Below the pieces are notes generated by a model. It made no database searches. It was not told the origin of the DNA and worked only from the letters and a program-made list of their open reading frames with translations. A stretch of 48,488 bases of DNA from contig JAUQPZ010000007.1 in NCBI GenBank assembly GCA_030550155.1, positions 1 through 48,488 of the forward strand, in the 5' to 3' direction. Positions 10,271-19,204 of this stretch are shown here, piece by piece; position 1 is the first letter of the stretch, and every line of letters begins with the position of its first letter. The translations under genes were made by a program, and so were the position numbers. Origin of the DNA: Thermoproteota archaeon. GTDB lineage: Archaea > Thermoproteota > Nitrososphaeria_A > Caldarchaeales > Calditenuaceae.

Positions 10271-11419
10271 CTAAGCTCTCCGCCTAACGGTCAGGACCGC
10301 TAGCGCCGCTGGAATGACGGAAAAAAGCGCTGCGTGAAGAAACATGTCACCATATGTCGTGGCCTCCGCGACGCTCCCCCAGAGATAGCCGCCGATAATA
10401 CCGCCTATACTAAAGGTCGCGTTATAGAGCCCCATGTAGGCCCCGCGCAGTTCCTCGGGGACAAGCTCGGAGGCGTAGGCGATGGAGACGACGAAGAAGC
10501 CTCCAAACGTGAAGCTGCTGAGCACCTGAGTGAGAATCAGTATCTCAAGAGAAGGTGACAAAGTAATCAGGGCGAGCCGCGGAGGCCAGAGGGCGAGGCA
10601 GAGCAGAAGGATAACTCCTCTTCCGACCCTGTCAGAGAGCTTCCCCAGATAGAACATGGCTGGAATGTCGGACATCGCCATTACCGCGAAGGCCCCTGAG
10701 ATTATTAACGGAGCGGCCCCGTAACTGTTGGAGAGGTGAAGGGGAAGGAAGTTCATAATGGACGTGTCCACCAGCATGACGAGGATTACTATCAGGAGGA
10801 GAAGGGCGGGCTGGCCCCTTAACAGAACACGTATCGGCGCGTTAGTGTTTCCATTTGCGTTTATTCTCCTCACTTCCCCCAACCACACACAGGCCAGAAT
10901 AGAAGCTCCTGCCGAGAGAGAAGCGAGCATAAACGCGGAACTCAGGCCCAAGCTCTCAACCAGCACTCCACCAACAAGAGTACCCGCGAGCCAGCCAGAA
11001 TTACCTCCCACACTCACTCGCCCGAAGCCCGCGCCGTGAGAAACCCCCTCCCTCTCCAGAATATCAATCGAGTATGCCATGAATGTGGTGCCCGCTACAC
11101 CCCCGCTTGTTATGAGGAGAACGAGAGAAAGGACGGTAGTGACTGGCTCGAGTCTCGTGGATAGTAGCATATATGAGAGGGACGCCAGAATCGTAGTCGA
11201 GATTACAATTTTTAGCCTGCCCACCCTGTCCGAGAGTCTCCCTACATAGTAGGAGAAGGTGGCCGACGCCAAGTTGCTGACCGTGAAGGCGAGTCCAATC
11301 TGGCTCGGGGTGAGTCCTGCACCCTCGAGCAAAATGGGCAGGTAGGGAAATGATATTCCAGCTGCGAGGAAGAAGAGAGAGTTCCTAATTACTAGGAGTT
11401 TGATGGGCGATAAGAGCAA
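10271..11419 (-). CDS. MFS transporter, paralogue B
   Basis: 382 aa with about 12 membrane segments and two MFS loops (GRLSDRVGRLKI and GKLSDRVGRGVI). Sequence and length mark it as a duplicate of the carrier at 7247-8494; the two share the N-terminal ISFPYLPILLEGAGLTPSQ-like segment and the C-terminal GAYMGLY block. The start is TTG 11419. One AT box (TTTATAAGA, 11421-11431) is too close to serve it; GGTTAAATTA at about 11448-11457 is well placed. It converges on the alcohol dehydrogenase gene. No substrate can be assigned. Confidence 0.85.
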   Translation of the reverse strand: MLLSPIKLLVIRNSLFFLAAGISFPYLPILLEGAGLTPSQIGLAFTVSNLASATFSYYVGRLSDRVGRLKIVISTTILASLSYMLLSTRLEPVTTVLSLVLLITSGGVAGTTFMAYSIDILEREGVSHGAGFGRVSVGGNSGWLAGTLVGGVLVESLGLSSAFMLASLSAGASILACVWLGEVRRINANGNTNAPIRVLLRGQPALLLLIVILVMLVDTSIMNFLPLHLSNSYGAAPLIISGAFAVMAMSDIPAMFYLGKLSDRVGRGVILLLCLALWPPRLALITLSPSLEILILTQVLSSFTFGGFFVVSIAYASELVPEELRGAYMGLYNATFSIGGIIGGYLWGSVAEATTYGDMFLHAALFSVIPAALAVLTVRRRA

Positions 11420-11512
11420 ATCTTATAAACCGTTAGAGCCCCGCGTAATTTAACCTTTGGCTTCCCTAGCATCGAGGCTGAGCTTACGTTCCAACATCCG
11501 CGCGCCAGCGCG

Positions 11513-12142
11513 CTATTCGGTGTGTAGAACATCTTTTCGAGGCATCTTGAAGTGGCTCATTCTATTCTCATATTCGCGAATCTTCTCATCGTAGCCTCTT
11601 ATCGTCGCCTCTATCTCATCCAACCCCTCCAGCAGCCACTTCTTCACGGCCGGCTCGAGGCTGAATTTTATAACTTCGCCACTCGGCATTGTAATCTTCT
11701 CAGCCTCTACGTCTATGTCGAGGAATAAGCCACCCTTCGCGGCCTCGGCTCGAAGGCTCTTGACTCTCTCGTCCTCGAGCCTTATGCAGAGAAGCCCGTT
11801 CTTGACCGAGTTACCGTAAAAGATGTCTCCGAAGGAGGAGGCTATAACACATCTTATTCCATAGTCCATCAAGGCCCAGACAGCGTTCTCCCTCGAGGAG
11901 CCTATTCCGAAGTTTCTCCCAGCCACGAGGATTGTGGCGTCTCTGAACTCGGGGCGGTCGAGCACAAAGCCCTCCTTTGGCCTGCCCTCCTCGTCAAACC
12001 TCCATCTGTAGAAGAGATATGCTCCGAGCCCCTTCCTCGTCAAGACCTTGAGGAACTGTGCTGGTATTATCTGGTCTGTGTCGACATCGTCTATCTCGAG
12101 AGGCGCGGCCTTCCCTCTTATCTTCTTGACAGGCTCAGGCAT
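11513..12142 (-). CDS. leuD: 3-isopropylmalate dehydratase small subunit
   Basis: The swivelling domain of an aconitase-family heterodimer that isomerises 2- to 3-isopropylmalate in leucine synthesis (or homocitrate in lysine synthesis). Visible signatures are DVDTDQIIPAQFL (residues 18-30), GRNFGIGSSRENA (about 95-107) and FGDIFYGNSVKNGLL. The 209-aa length and inserts resemble bacterial LeuD more than the compact archaeal form of about 165 aa. It starts at ATG 12142, 3 bases after the leuC stop, with GGGGTGG upstream, so the two subunits are co-transcribed. Together with leuC it could serve either pathway. Confidence 0.87.
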   Translation of the reverse strand: MPEPVKKIRGKAAPLEIDDVDTDQIIPAQFLKVLTRKGLGAYLFYRWRFDEEGRPKEGFVLDRPEFRDATILVAGRNFGIGSSRENAVWALMDYGIRCVIASSFGDIFYGNSVKNGLLCIRLEDERVKSLRAEAAKGGLFLDIDVEAEKITMPSGEVIKFSLEPAVKKWLLEGLDEIEATIRGYDEKIREYENRMSHFKMPRKDVLHTE

Positions 12143-12145
12143 CTT

Positions 12146-13627
12146 CTATCCACCCCTAAGGGGTTTCAGGATGTTACGCTCCAGCCAAGGAGAGGTCCAC
12201 TCCAGTTCTAGCTCGTCTATGCTTGCTAGGCTGTATCGCCTCGGGTCTGCTATTCTGCCTTCAACCGCCGTTGCGGCAGCTGTGAGTGGGCTTGCAAGGT
12301 GGACCCTGCTCCCCGGTCCAGCCCTGTTCTCGAAGTTCCTGTTACTTGTCAGCACTCCTCTCTCACCTTGACCAAGCCTGTCCTCGTTCATCGCTATACA
12401 CATGCTACACCCACTATTCCTCCAATCAAAGCCACTCTCAAGAAAGACCCTATGGAGACCCAGCCTCTCAGCCCTCCTCTTTACAAGCATGGAGCCCGGC
12501 ACAATCATGGCCCTAACATTCGGTGAGACCCTCCTACCCTTAACGAGCCTCGCCACAAGTATAAGGTCTGAGAGCCGCGCATTGGTGCAGGAGCCTATGA
12601 AGACCGCGTCAACCGGCGTTCCCTCGATCTTCTGCCCCGGCTTCAGGCCCATGTAGCTCAAGGCCCTTTCCGCGGCCCTTCTCTGGGAGGCGTCATCGAA
12701 CTGGCTAGGCTCAGGTACGTTCTCAGATACTCCTATGCACATCGCGGGGTTGGTTCCCCAAGTTATCTGGGGTTCAAGTCCCGAGACGTTAAGGGTGTAA
12801 GACTTGTCATATCTCGCGTCATGCTCTGTCTTCAGAGTGTCCCAGTATCTTTTAGCCTCCTCCCAATCTTCTCCCGACGGCGCGTAGGGTGTGCCCTCAA
12901 TGTAGCTGTAAACCTTCTCGTCAGGCTCGACGATTGCTGTCCTCGCACCGCCCTCGATCGCCATGTTGCATATGGTCATCCTCTCCTCGGCGCTCATCCT
13001 CTTGACGGCGTCGCCCCTAAACTCTGCCACATGACCTATCATTCCTCCTGTCCCAAGCTCTCGAATGGTGTAGAGTATGGCGTCCTTTGGTGTTGTGTGG
13101 CTTGGAAACACTCCCTCGTATCTAACCTCCATCAACTTGGGCTTCTTCAGCCAGATTGACTGTGTCGCGAACACGTGCATACCCTCACTTGTACCTATTC
13201 CGACCGCGAGGGCGCCCAGCGCGCCGTGAGTGCTTGTGTGGCTGTCGCCGCAGACGAGAGTTATGCCTGGGACAGTAAGCCCAAGCTCGGGGCCGACTAC
13301 GTGGACGATTCCCTGCCAAGGGCTGAAATAGTCGAAGAGTGTCAGCGAGAAATCTCTGGCATTCCTTGCCAACGCCTTCATCTGTTCCCTCGAGTGCTGG
13401 TCCCTGACAGGAAGAGCCCTATCAACCGTGGGGACATTATGGTCCATGATGGCGAAGGTAAGGTCGGGTCTTCTCACTCTCCGCCCCTGAGCCCTGAGGC
13501 TCTCAAAAGCAATAGGAGAGGTGACCTCGTGTGTCAGGTGTCTGTCAACATAGAGGAGGTACTGGTCTTCGCCCCGCTTCGCGAGGACGTGGTCGTCCCA
13601 GATCTTCTCGAATACAGTCCTTCCCAT
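12146..13627 (-). CDS. leuC: 3-isopropylmalate dehydratase large subunit
   Basis: The catalytic [4Fe-4S] subunit of the aconitase family. Cluster cysteines are Cys347 (GSCTNAR) and Cys407 and Cys410 (SGCSMCIAMN). VCGDSHTSTHGALGALAVGIG (125-145) and the MDHNVPT segment are typical of LeuC. At 493 aa it matches the bacterial type (about 470) rather than the short archaeal homoaconitase/LeuC (about 420). The start ATG 13627 follows GGGGAGAT, and an AT-rich box (ATTAATAA, about 13650-13660) lies upstream. It leads a two-gene operon with leuD. Isopropylmalate is the default substrate; homocitrate is an alternative given the synthase at 2490. Confidence 0.9.
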   Translation of the reverse strand: MGRTVFEKIWDDHVLAKRGEDQYLLYVDRHLTHEVTSPIAFESLRAQGRRVRRPDLTFAIMDHNVPTVDRALPVRDQHSREQMKALARNARDFSLTLFDYFSPWQGIVHVVGPELGLTVPGITLVCGDSHTSTHGALGALAVGIGTSEGMHVFATQSIWLKKPKLMEVRYEGVFPSHTTPKDAILYTIRELGTGGMIGHVAEFRGDAVKRMSAEERMTICNMAIEGGARTAIVEPDEKVYSYIEGTPYAPSGEDWEEAKRYWDTLKTEHDARYDKSYTLNVSGLEPQITWGTNPAMCIGVSENVPEPSQFDDASQRRAAERALSYMGLKPGQKIEGTPVDAVFIGSCTNARLSDLILVARLVKGRRVSPNVRAMIVPGSMLVKRRAERLGLHRVFLESGFDWRNSGCSMCIAMNEDRLGQGERGVLTSNRNFENRAGPGSRVHLASPLTAAATAVEGRIADPRRYSLASIDELELEWTSPWLERNILKPLRGG

Positions 13628-13805
13628 ATCTCCCCAGAGGTGTAGAGGCTCATTATTAATCTACTCTATCTTGCCGGGAGCAGTCGTGAAAAACATCAAT
13701 ACCTCCCGCCCCCATCTTTAAGGCTATTATGAGAGCGCGTCTCAGCTCTTGAAGATAATGTATGCCCAAGAAATGAGAAAAATAGGTGTCCGGGGGGTGA
13801 AGGAG

Positions 13806-14564
13806 CTAGATAATTGCTCTCAAGTTATGCAGGCATCTTTTAACAGACTCGAGTGGTGGATAAGGATATGTCTCGAGCTCAACTATAAGCCATTCAGTTC
13901 CGCCTACACCTAAGCAAGTGTTCACCACATCCTTGAAGGGCACGTCGCCTTCTCCCAGCAATACGAAGCCACGGGTGCGCGAATAGTCTTTGAGGTGGAT
14001 GGTCAAGGAGCGGCCCGGGTAACGTCTCAGGACATCCGTTAGCATCTTCTCAGGTATGCCTGCGCTGAGAGCGTTCCCGGTGTCGAGCTGCATGAAGACC
14101 CGGGGGCTAGCGTTGTCGAAGAAGATGTGCCACGGATACTCGCCGTCCACGGGTGTGAACTCTTCCTTATGGTTGTGATAGCCGACCTGTATCCCTTGGG
14201 CAGCGGCCCTCTCGGCAACTTCGCTTATCAACCGTGCAGCGCTTTTCCACCCCTCCTTACCCGCTCTGATATCTGGCGGGAGCCACGGGACAACTATACT
14301 TCTGTTTCCGAGCTCCTTGTTGAATCTAATCGTCGAGTCAAAATTAGTGCCCGTGACATTCTGAATAGACTCGTGGGCGCCAGCTATCCCCAGCCCCAGA
14401 TCGGATAGCTTATCACGTATCTCTCCAGCCGACTTGCCATAGTATCCCGCAAACTCCACTCCCTCATAGCCAATCTCGGCCACAGCCTCCAGAGTCCTGA
14501 AAAAGTCCTTCGCGCAATCATCGCGCACAGAGTATAGCTGAAGAGCTACACGAGGTCTCGCCAT
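13806..14564 (-). CDS. Sugar phosphate isomerase/epimerase-like TIM barrel
   Basis: Xylose isomerase-like (AP endonuclease family 2) barrel of 252 aa. It begins VALQLYSVRDD, then GYEGVEFAGYYG; candidate metal-site segments are GYHNHKEEF, QLDTGNAL, HLKDYS and a C-terminal ELETYPYP. These proteins isomerise or epimerise sugars or inositols; the substrate cannot be read. The frame is open to 14636, but ATG 14564 is chosen because the family homology starts right there and TTTAAGTATTTT at about 14597-14608 fits a TATA box. Its upstream frame overlaps the end of the MFS gene, which reads the same way and may be co-transcribed. Confidence 0.8.
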   Translation of the reverse strand: MARPRVALQLYSVRDDCAKDFFRTLEAVAEIGYEGVEFAGYYGKSAGEIRDKLSDLGLGIAGAHESIQNVTGTNFDSTIRFNKELGNRSIVVPWLPPDIRAGKEGWKSAARLISEVAERAAAQGIQVGYHNHKEEFTPVDGEYPWHIFFDNASPRVFMQLDTGNALSAGIPEKMLTDVLRRYPGRSLTIHLKDYSRTRGFVLLGEGDVPFKDVVNTCLGVGGTEWLIVELETYPYPPLESVKRCLHNLRAII

Positions 14565-14601
14565 CTCACATTCTGCACAGTATGGTCCGCCTCGAAAATA
14601 C

Positions 14602-15921
14602 TTAAACCATACCGAGTCTCCTCTCAATCTCCTCAACAGTCCTCCTCGCCGTCTCCAGACCCTTCACCACCCAGAGAACAGTCGCCGCCAAACCAACAGC
14701 CCAGATCAGGATAGATGCCGCGAGAAACCCCCGCGCAGAGAGGAGGCTCTGAGTGTAGACGACAAGGGCGCCGCTGACACCGGTGAGCCCCGTCAAGACG
14801 CCGACCGCTGTAGCCCTCATCCCTGTCGGGAAGAGCTCGCTCTGAAGAGAGCTTATCGAGCCCCACGCCCACTCCGAGAAGACTAGGCAGGCGAAGAGGG
14901 TGGCGTAGAAGAGCTGCGGCTCCGCAATCTCATGCGTCATAAGAACAAGGATCGCGGCTGCTGTGCCCAATAGAAACGATAACAGGATGGAAATCCTTCT
15001 ACTCCTGTCTATGAGGGGCCAAAGCATGAAGGCCCCTACAGAGGCGCCGAGGTTCGCCACAAATATAACGGCGGGCGCGGACTCAACTCCAAAGGCGAAT
15101 CCGTAAGCATAAGGGGCGTAGTAGGCCATCATGCCATAAGTCACGTACTGCGAAATGGTAACTGCTGAGAGAACGGTAAATCTGTATAGGAATCCCATTT
15201 TCTTGGCCTCGCCAGCTGTCGGCGTTACGTAGGCAGCACCTTTGGTGGCCCCTTCGGATGAGCCTGTGATCTCTGCTGAGAGCTTGATGGCCTCCTCAAT
15301 CCTCCCCTTATGCAGCAGCCACCTTGGAGACTCGGGTACCATCATCCTGATAAGCGCGACAAGTGCCAGGGTCGCGACTGCTGAGAGTAAGATATACTGC
15401 GTCTGAAGCATAGGGTCCGTGTATATCGCCTTGAAGACTAGTGCGGCTCCAGCTATGGCCGCGCTACCTATGTTCCAGAAATTCGTGGATAGCAGTATAG
15501 CCCTTCCTCTGTATCTTGCGGGGACGACCTCGGCCAGAGCCGCGTAAGAAGCTCCGAAATCACCGCCTACACTGAAGCACAGCATAGAGGTTAGAAGCCA
15601 GACCGCGACCGGGTCTCTATACATTAGGAAGAGGAGGCCGGTGGAGAGGGCTTGAATCGCGTTTATGAGTATTAGGCTGGTCTTCCTGCCTCGCCTGTCT
15701 GCTAGGTGTCCGAAAAATATGGCTCCGAGAGTCTCGGCCAACAGGTTGGATGTGAAGATTAAGGTTGAGAGGCCTGGTGCGACGATGGCTGCTATGAGCG
15801 GCGCTATGGCGAAGACTACGCCGTCCAATAGGTAGTTGAGTGAAACGGCGGTGAAGAGATACCAGTGGGGTCGTCCCCAGTAGGCTGCTTCAAGGGCCGC
15901 GGGGGAGCGGTTTTCAGGCAA
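14602..15921 (-). CDS. MFS transporter, sugar-porter-like
   Basis: 439 aa, about 12 membrane segments, with GHLADRRGRKTS after helix 2 and PESPRWLLHKGR before the central loop; both are hallmarks of the sugar porter/metabolite:H+ symporter branch. It is unrelated in detail to the two carriers at 7247 and 10271. It lies between a TIM-barrel sugar isomerase and two TenA genes on the same strand, so the cargo may be a sugar or organic acid, or a thiamine precursor (inference). The start is TTG 15921, with TTTATATT near 15949-15956 about 30 bases upstream, giving a leaderless mRNA. Confidence 0.83.
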   Translation of the reverse strand: MPENRSPAALEAAYWGRPHWYLFTAVSLNYLLDGVVFAIAPLIAAIVAPGLSTLIFTSNLLAETLGAIFFGHLADRRGRKTSLILINAIQALSTGLLFLMYRDPVAVWLLTSMLCFSVGGDFGASYAALAEVVPARYRGRAILLSTNFWNIGSAAIAGAALVFKAIYTDPMLQTQYILLSAVATLALVALIRMMVPESPRWLLHKGRIEEAIKLSAEITGSSEGATKGAAYVTPTAGEAKKMGFLYRFTVLSAVTISQYVTYGMMAYYAPYAYGFAFGVESAPAVIFVANLGASVGAFMLWPLIDRSRRISILLSFLLGTAAAILVLMTHEIAEPQLFYATLFACLVFSEWAWGSISSLQSELFPTGMRATAVGVLTGLTGVSGALVVYTQSLLSARGFLAASILIWAVGLAATVLWVVKGLETARRTVEEIERRLGMV

Positions 15922-15972
15922 CCCTGGTTGTCTCCGAACTGCTTGATTAATATAAACCGCTCTATAATCTGG

Positions 15973-16665
15973 TTATGAGCGGAGAGGTAGTGGCCATCTC
16001 TCGCCTCTACTAATCGAGTCCCAGAAGAGGTACTCATAGATGGCTGAGAGTCTGAAGACGAGCCGTGAATCATCGAGTTCCGCGACGCTGGCTGTCTCTG
16101 AGGCTTTCTCCGCCAAGGCTATTATCTTCCTCACAGCCTCTTCGTAGCCGGGAGATGAGTAGGTCTCAATCCACCGTCTATAAGTCTCGACCGTTGAACC
16201 CCTCTTCACGAGCTCCTTGCCGACCTCCAAGTAGACCCAGAAGCATGGGAGTATGGCGGAGAGCCCGGTTAGAAATGGTTTCTCGTAGGCTGTGGCTATG
16301 AGGAAGTCAGTGTAGGCGCGGTTGATTGGGCTCATAGAATAGTTGGAGATGTCTGCCGGCGAGATCCCCCACTCTGCTAATAGAAAGTCATGGAGCGACG
16401 CCCTCTCGACCGAGAGAGCATCCTTCGAGGCTGAGATGAGGGTGAGGGCCGAGTCGTCGTCCGGCGCCTTCGCGCCCACAAGAGAGACTGCGCGCGCAAA
16501 CCTGCCAAGGTAGAGAGCGTCTTGGACAATATACTCTCTGAACGTCTCCATCTTCAGTGTACCATCTGTGAGCCCGGTCAAGAATGGGTGTTCAAGGATT
16601 GCGGCATAAACGTCCGCGTTTCCGCGCCAGAGCTGGGCCGTAAATACGGGCACGGGTTCAGGCAC
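15973..16665 (-). CDS. tenA: TenA family protein (aminopyrimidine aminohydrolase / thiaminase II)
   Basis: TenA hydrolyses aminopyrimidine products of thiamine breakdown for salvage. This 230-aa protein has HPFLTGLTDGTL near residue 27, YIVQDALYLGRFARA, the catalytic cysteine in ILPCFWVYLEVG and the C-terminal EYLFWD acid segment. All expected active-site elements are therefore present. Its start overlaps the end of the next TenA-like gene by 8 bases, so they are translated together. The sugar-porter-like MFS gene follows on the same strand after 51 bases but has its own TATA box. Confidence 0.87.
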   Translation of the reverse strand: MPEPVPVFTAQLWRGNADVYAAILEHPFLTGLTDGTLKMETFREYIVQDALYLGRFARAVSLVGAKAPDDDSALTLISASKDALSVERASLHDFLLAEWGISPADISNYSMSPINRAYTDFLIATAYEKPFLTGLSAILPCFWVYLEVGKELVKRGSTVETYRRWIETYSSPGYEEAVRKIIALAEKASETASVAELDDSRLVFRLSAIYEYLFWDSISRGERWPLPLRS

Positions 16666-17305
16666 CCCCGTATATTCCGTCCCAGAAACTCAGCTCGTAG
16701 CTCTGAATCATCCGAGCCACAAGCCTCATCTTTTCCTCGCCCCTGTCCAAGTATCTCTCAACGAGCCTCAAGCCGTCATCCTCAACCCAAGGAGGTGTCT
16801 GGGCGAACCCCTCTAGGAACCCTGTCGCCGCCAAGCCATACCGCGTCTTTAAGGCCTCGGCGAGTCTTGCGCATGCGCGGCCCCAGACTGGGAGGTTCAC
16901 GATAAGAGCAAACACTTGCTCGCCCACACTTGCATTGAGAGCCAGCCACGAAAGATAGTGCGTGTACGATACTGCGGCAGGAATTATTCGCAGCCTCTCG
17001 AAGCCAGTGAGACCGACTCCCAGCTCCTCACCCATTTTACAGAGCTCCTCGAAGGCCCTCAAATCTCCGAGTTCCAGCTTTGCCAGATAAGTGGCCTCAT
17101 CGTATTCCTTAGCCCTGCTCACCATCAAGGCTAAGCTCCTAACATCGTGATACACGATGTAATACTGGTTCTCAACGTAGAGCTTCAACTTATCCAGCGG
17201 CAGGACGGCGTTCTCGGCCTCAACTATGAAGGGGTGATTTTCTATGCGTCTGTTCACCTCTTGGAGCTCAATCCTCAACCTGCTTAACAGGGCGCGAGAA
17301 TCCAC
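16658..17305 (-). CDS. TenA/haem-oxygenase-like protein lacking the TenA cysteine
   Basis: An all-helical TenA-superfamily protein of 215 aa (ENHPFIVEAE, then ENQYYIVYHDVRSLALMVSRA and the closing SYELSFWDGIYGG). The segment matching the catalytic ILPC of TenA reads NLPVWGRACARL, with Val at the cysteine position, so thiaminase chemistry is unlikely; PqqC- or CADD-like oxygen chemistry or a partner role to TenA is possible. It leads the operon and overlaps tenA by 8 bases. The GTG 17305 start lies 26 bases from GTTAAATAGCG (17326-17336). Confidence 0.7.
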   Translation of the reverse strand: MDSRALLSRLRIELQEVNRRIENHPFIVEAENAVLPLDKLKLYVENQYYIVYHDVRSLALMVSRAKEYDEATYLAKLELGDLRAFEELCKMGEELGVGLTGFERLRIIPAAVSYTHYLSWLALNASVGEQVFALIVNLPVWGRACARLAEALKTRYGLAATGFLEGFAQTPPWVEDDGLRLVERYLDRGEEKMRLVARMIQSYELSFWDGIYGGA

Positions 17306-17325
17306 GTGGCGGGAGAGTCTGCCGC

Positions 17326-17336
17326 GCTATTTAACG
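17326..17336 (-). promoter_or_regulatory. TATA box of the TenA operon
   Basis: The minus strand reads GTTAAATAGCG, centred 26 bases before GTG 17305. It sits about 60 bases from the divergent SSB TATA box. Confidence 0.5.
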
Positions 17337-17388
17337 TGCTCAATAACTTGTTTATTCGGGAGGATGACTTGTGTGAGCACGGGTGATA

Positions 17389-17399
17389 AGCTTATATAC
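17389..17399 (+). promoter_or_regulatory. TATA box of the SSB gene
   Basis: AGCTTATATAC, centred about 23 bases before TTG 17418, supports a leaderless start there. Confidence 0.55.
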
Positions 17400-17417
17400 G
17401 CGGCGTCCCACACTATT

Positions 17418-17882
17418 TTGCTTAAAAGTGGTTGGAAAGGTTTGGAAAGGATAGACAAGATAGAAAGCCTAACACCGAACTCTAGAAACGTAAACATTAT
17501 CGCAAAAGTGGTGTCAAAAAGTGAGCCCCGCTCTGTCGGCAGCCAATATGATAGAAGTCAGCACCAGCTAGCAGAATCGCTCATAGCCGACGATACAGGA
17601 GCAATCCAGCTCGTGCTATGGGATGAAAACATAAACAAGGTCAGCGAAGGCGACATCGTGAAAATCTCGAACGCTTTTGTAAAAGTTTTCAGAGGTAAGA
17701 TGCAGTTGAACCTTGGAAGATATGGGAAAATAGAGATCTCAGAGGAGACCCTTGGGGGCGTCAACACGGAGAACAACTTGTCAGAGAAGACTGTCTATCA
17801 GGGAGCTCCGAGGTCTGGAGGGGGTCGGCGGCGGGGCTGGACACCTAGGGGGCCTCGGGGTAGATTCGGCGGCGAGGAGTAG
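17418..17882 (+). CDS. ssb: Single-stranded DNA-binding protein, OB fold
   Basis: This resembles the Sulfolobus SSB: one OB fold (SRNVNIIAKVV, then IADDTGAIQLVLWDENINKV, GDIVKISNAFVKVFRGKMQL and LNLGRYGKI) followed by a flexible tail rich in Gly and Arg, ending GGEE. It coats single-stranded DNA in replication and repair, and the tail is where partner proteins bind. The frame is open from 17244, but homology starts near IESLTP. The TATA box at 17389-17399 points to TTG 17418, giving 154 aa against about 148 in Sulfolobus; TTG 17442 after GGAAAGG is a second option. Confidence 0.85.
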   Translation: MLKSGWKGLERIDKIESLTPNSRNVNIIAKVVSKSEPRSVGSQYDRSQHQLAESLIADDTGAIQLVLWDENINKVSEGDIVKISNAFVKVFRGKMQLNLGRYGKIEISEETLGGVNTENNLSEKTVYQGAPRSGGGRRRGWTPRGPRGRFGGEE

Positions 17883-17896
17883 AAAAAGACAAGCAC

Positions 17897-19192
17897 TCAC
17901 TCAAGGGGCTCCACTAGGAGTAACCCGTTCTCAACACGCACAACTTTTATTGTTTGGTTCTGCTTCACAGGCTTTAGAGCCTTCGCTCTCCTATACTCGC
18001 CGGCCACAACCACGTATCCGAGCTTCCCCTCATCAATGTCGTCAACCGACCTGCCTATATCCTTGAGCGGGGTAACTGCGTATGATTTGCGCCTCGTAGC
18101 ACGGAGAATCTTATAGAGGATAAAGGCGGTCACGCCTCCCCCAAAAGCCGCGACTAGGCCTATAGTCACCTGAAGCTCGTTAAGCCACTCCTGAGACACG
18201 TAAGCTACCCCCGGTGGCGCCCTCACTAGAAGTATAAGCCCGAGGGATAATAAAATAACTCCCCCAATCATGGCGGCAACTATCCCGCCAGAGTAGAACT
18301 CATAGAGTATGAGGACGGAGCCCAAGATTACAAGCGCTAGTCCGGCCCAATTCAGGTTGAATCCCTGACCCACAAGACCGAGCACTATTAGGACGGCCCC
18401 TAAAATCTCTCCCCCAAACCCGGGCGAGGACAATCCCACGATCAGTATAAGCACTCCAAGTGTCAGGAAGAGGCTTGAGACCAGCGGGTCGCTCAAAAAC
18501 TGTAGAACTTGAACCCTAAAATCGGGGTCTACCCTAACCAGCCGCGAATCGCGCGTATGAAGTATGACTTCACCTCTAAGCGTCATTACAGCCATTCCGT
18601 CAGCCTTCTCCAACAGCTCGGAGATATCTGAGGCCATAACCTCGATCACGCCGTATTTGAGGGCCAGCTCTGGACTAAGGTTGTCGTTGTGCGTCACAAA
18701 TCTGCCAGCCTGCGTCTCATTTCGACCATGCAGCCTCGCCATGCTTCTCATCTTCTCGACAAGAAAATTAATTATCTTCGTCTCGTTGGATGGGGTTCCA
18801 TCCACGACTGGTTGCGCCGAGCCTATTGTCGTGTAAGGCGCCATGGCGGCAAGTCCAGAGGACATCAAGATGTAGGTTCCAGCTGAGAGTGCTTTCCCGC
18901 CAGGCGGATAAACATAGACTATCACGGGTGTTGAGGAATTTAGTATGGCATCTATTATCTTAAATGTGGAGTCGCCTAAGCCCCCGAAAGTATCTATCGT
19001 TAATAATACTGCGGCATATCTAGTCCCGCCGCCCTCCAAATTCATCGAGACATATTCGGCCGTCGCGGGGGAGATGTTTCCAGAGATATTCAGCCACAAT
19101 ATCGAGGCCTGCCCCTCTGCCAGAGGCATCGCTAACCCTGCGACGACAAGGATCAGGCCGAGGATTGAAATCGGTTTAACTGGCGGTGCCAA
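17897..19192 (-). CDS. NfeD-family membrane serine protease
   Basis: N-terminal signal/membrane segment, then a ClpP-like domain (ILWLNISGNIS, TIDTFGG, GKALSAGTYILMSSGLAAMAP). In the homologous Pyrococcus 1510-N protease this serine and a downstream lysine form the catalytic dyad; here the serine is in ALSAGT near residue 102. Then come four to five membrane segments (about 228-350) and a C-terminal OB-like NfeD domain (SVDDIDEGKLGYVVV to the end). The 431-aa length is that of full-length NfeD. It lies 12 bases after the stomatin gene, the conserved pairing in which the protease cuts the stomatin partner. Confidence 0.88.
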   Translation of the reverse strand: MAPPVKPISILGLILVVAGLAMPLAEGQASILWLNISGNISPATAEYVSMNLEGGGTRYAAVLLTIDTFGGLGDSTFKIIDAILNSSTPVIVYVYPPGGKALSAGTYILMSSGLAAMAPYTTIGSAQPVVDGTPSNETKIINFLVEKMRSMARLHGRNETQAGRFVTHNDNLSPELALKYGVIEVMASDISELLEKADGMAVMTLRGEVILHTRDSRLVRVDPDFRVQVLQFLSDPLVSSLFLTLGVLILIVGLSSPGFGGEILGAVLIVLGLVGQGFNLNWAGLALVILGSVLILYEFYSGGIVAAMIGGVILLSLGLILLVRAPPGVAYVSQEWLNELQVTIGLVAAFGGGVTAFILYKILRATRRKSYAVTPLKDIGRSVDDIDEGKLGYVVVAGEYRRAKALKPVKQNQTIKVVRVENGLLLVEPLE

Positions 19193-19204
19193 TCCCTCTA
19201 GACT

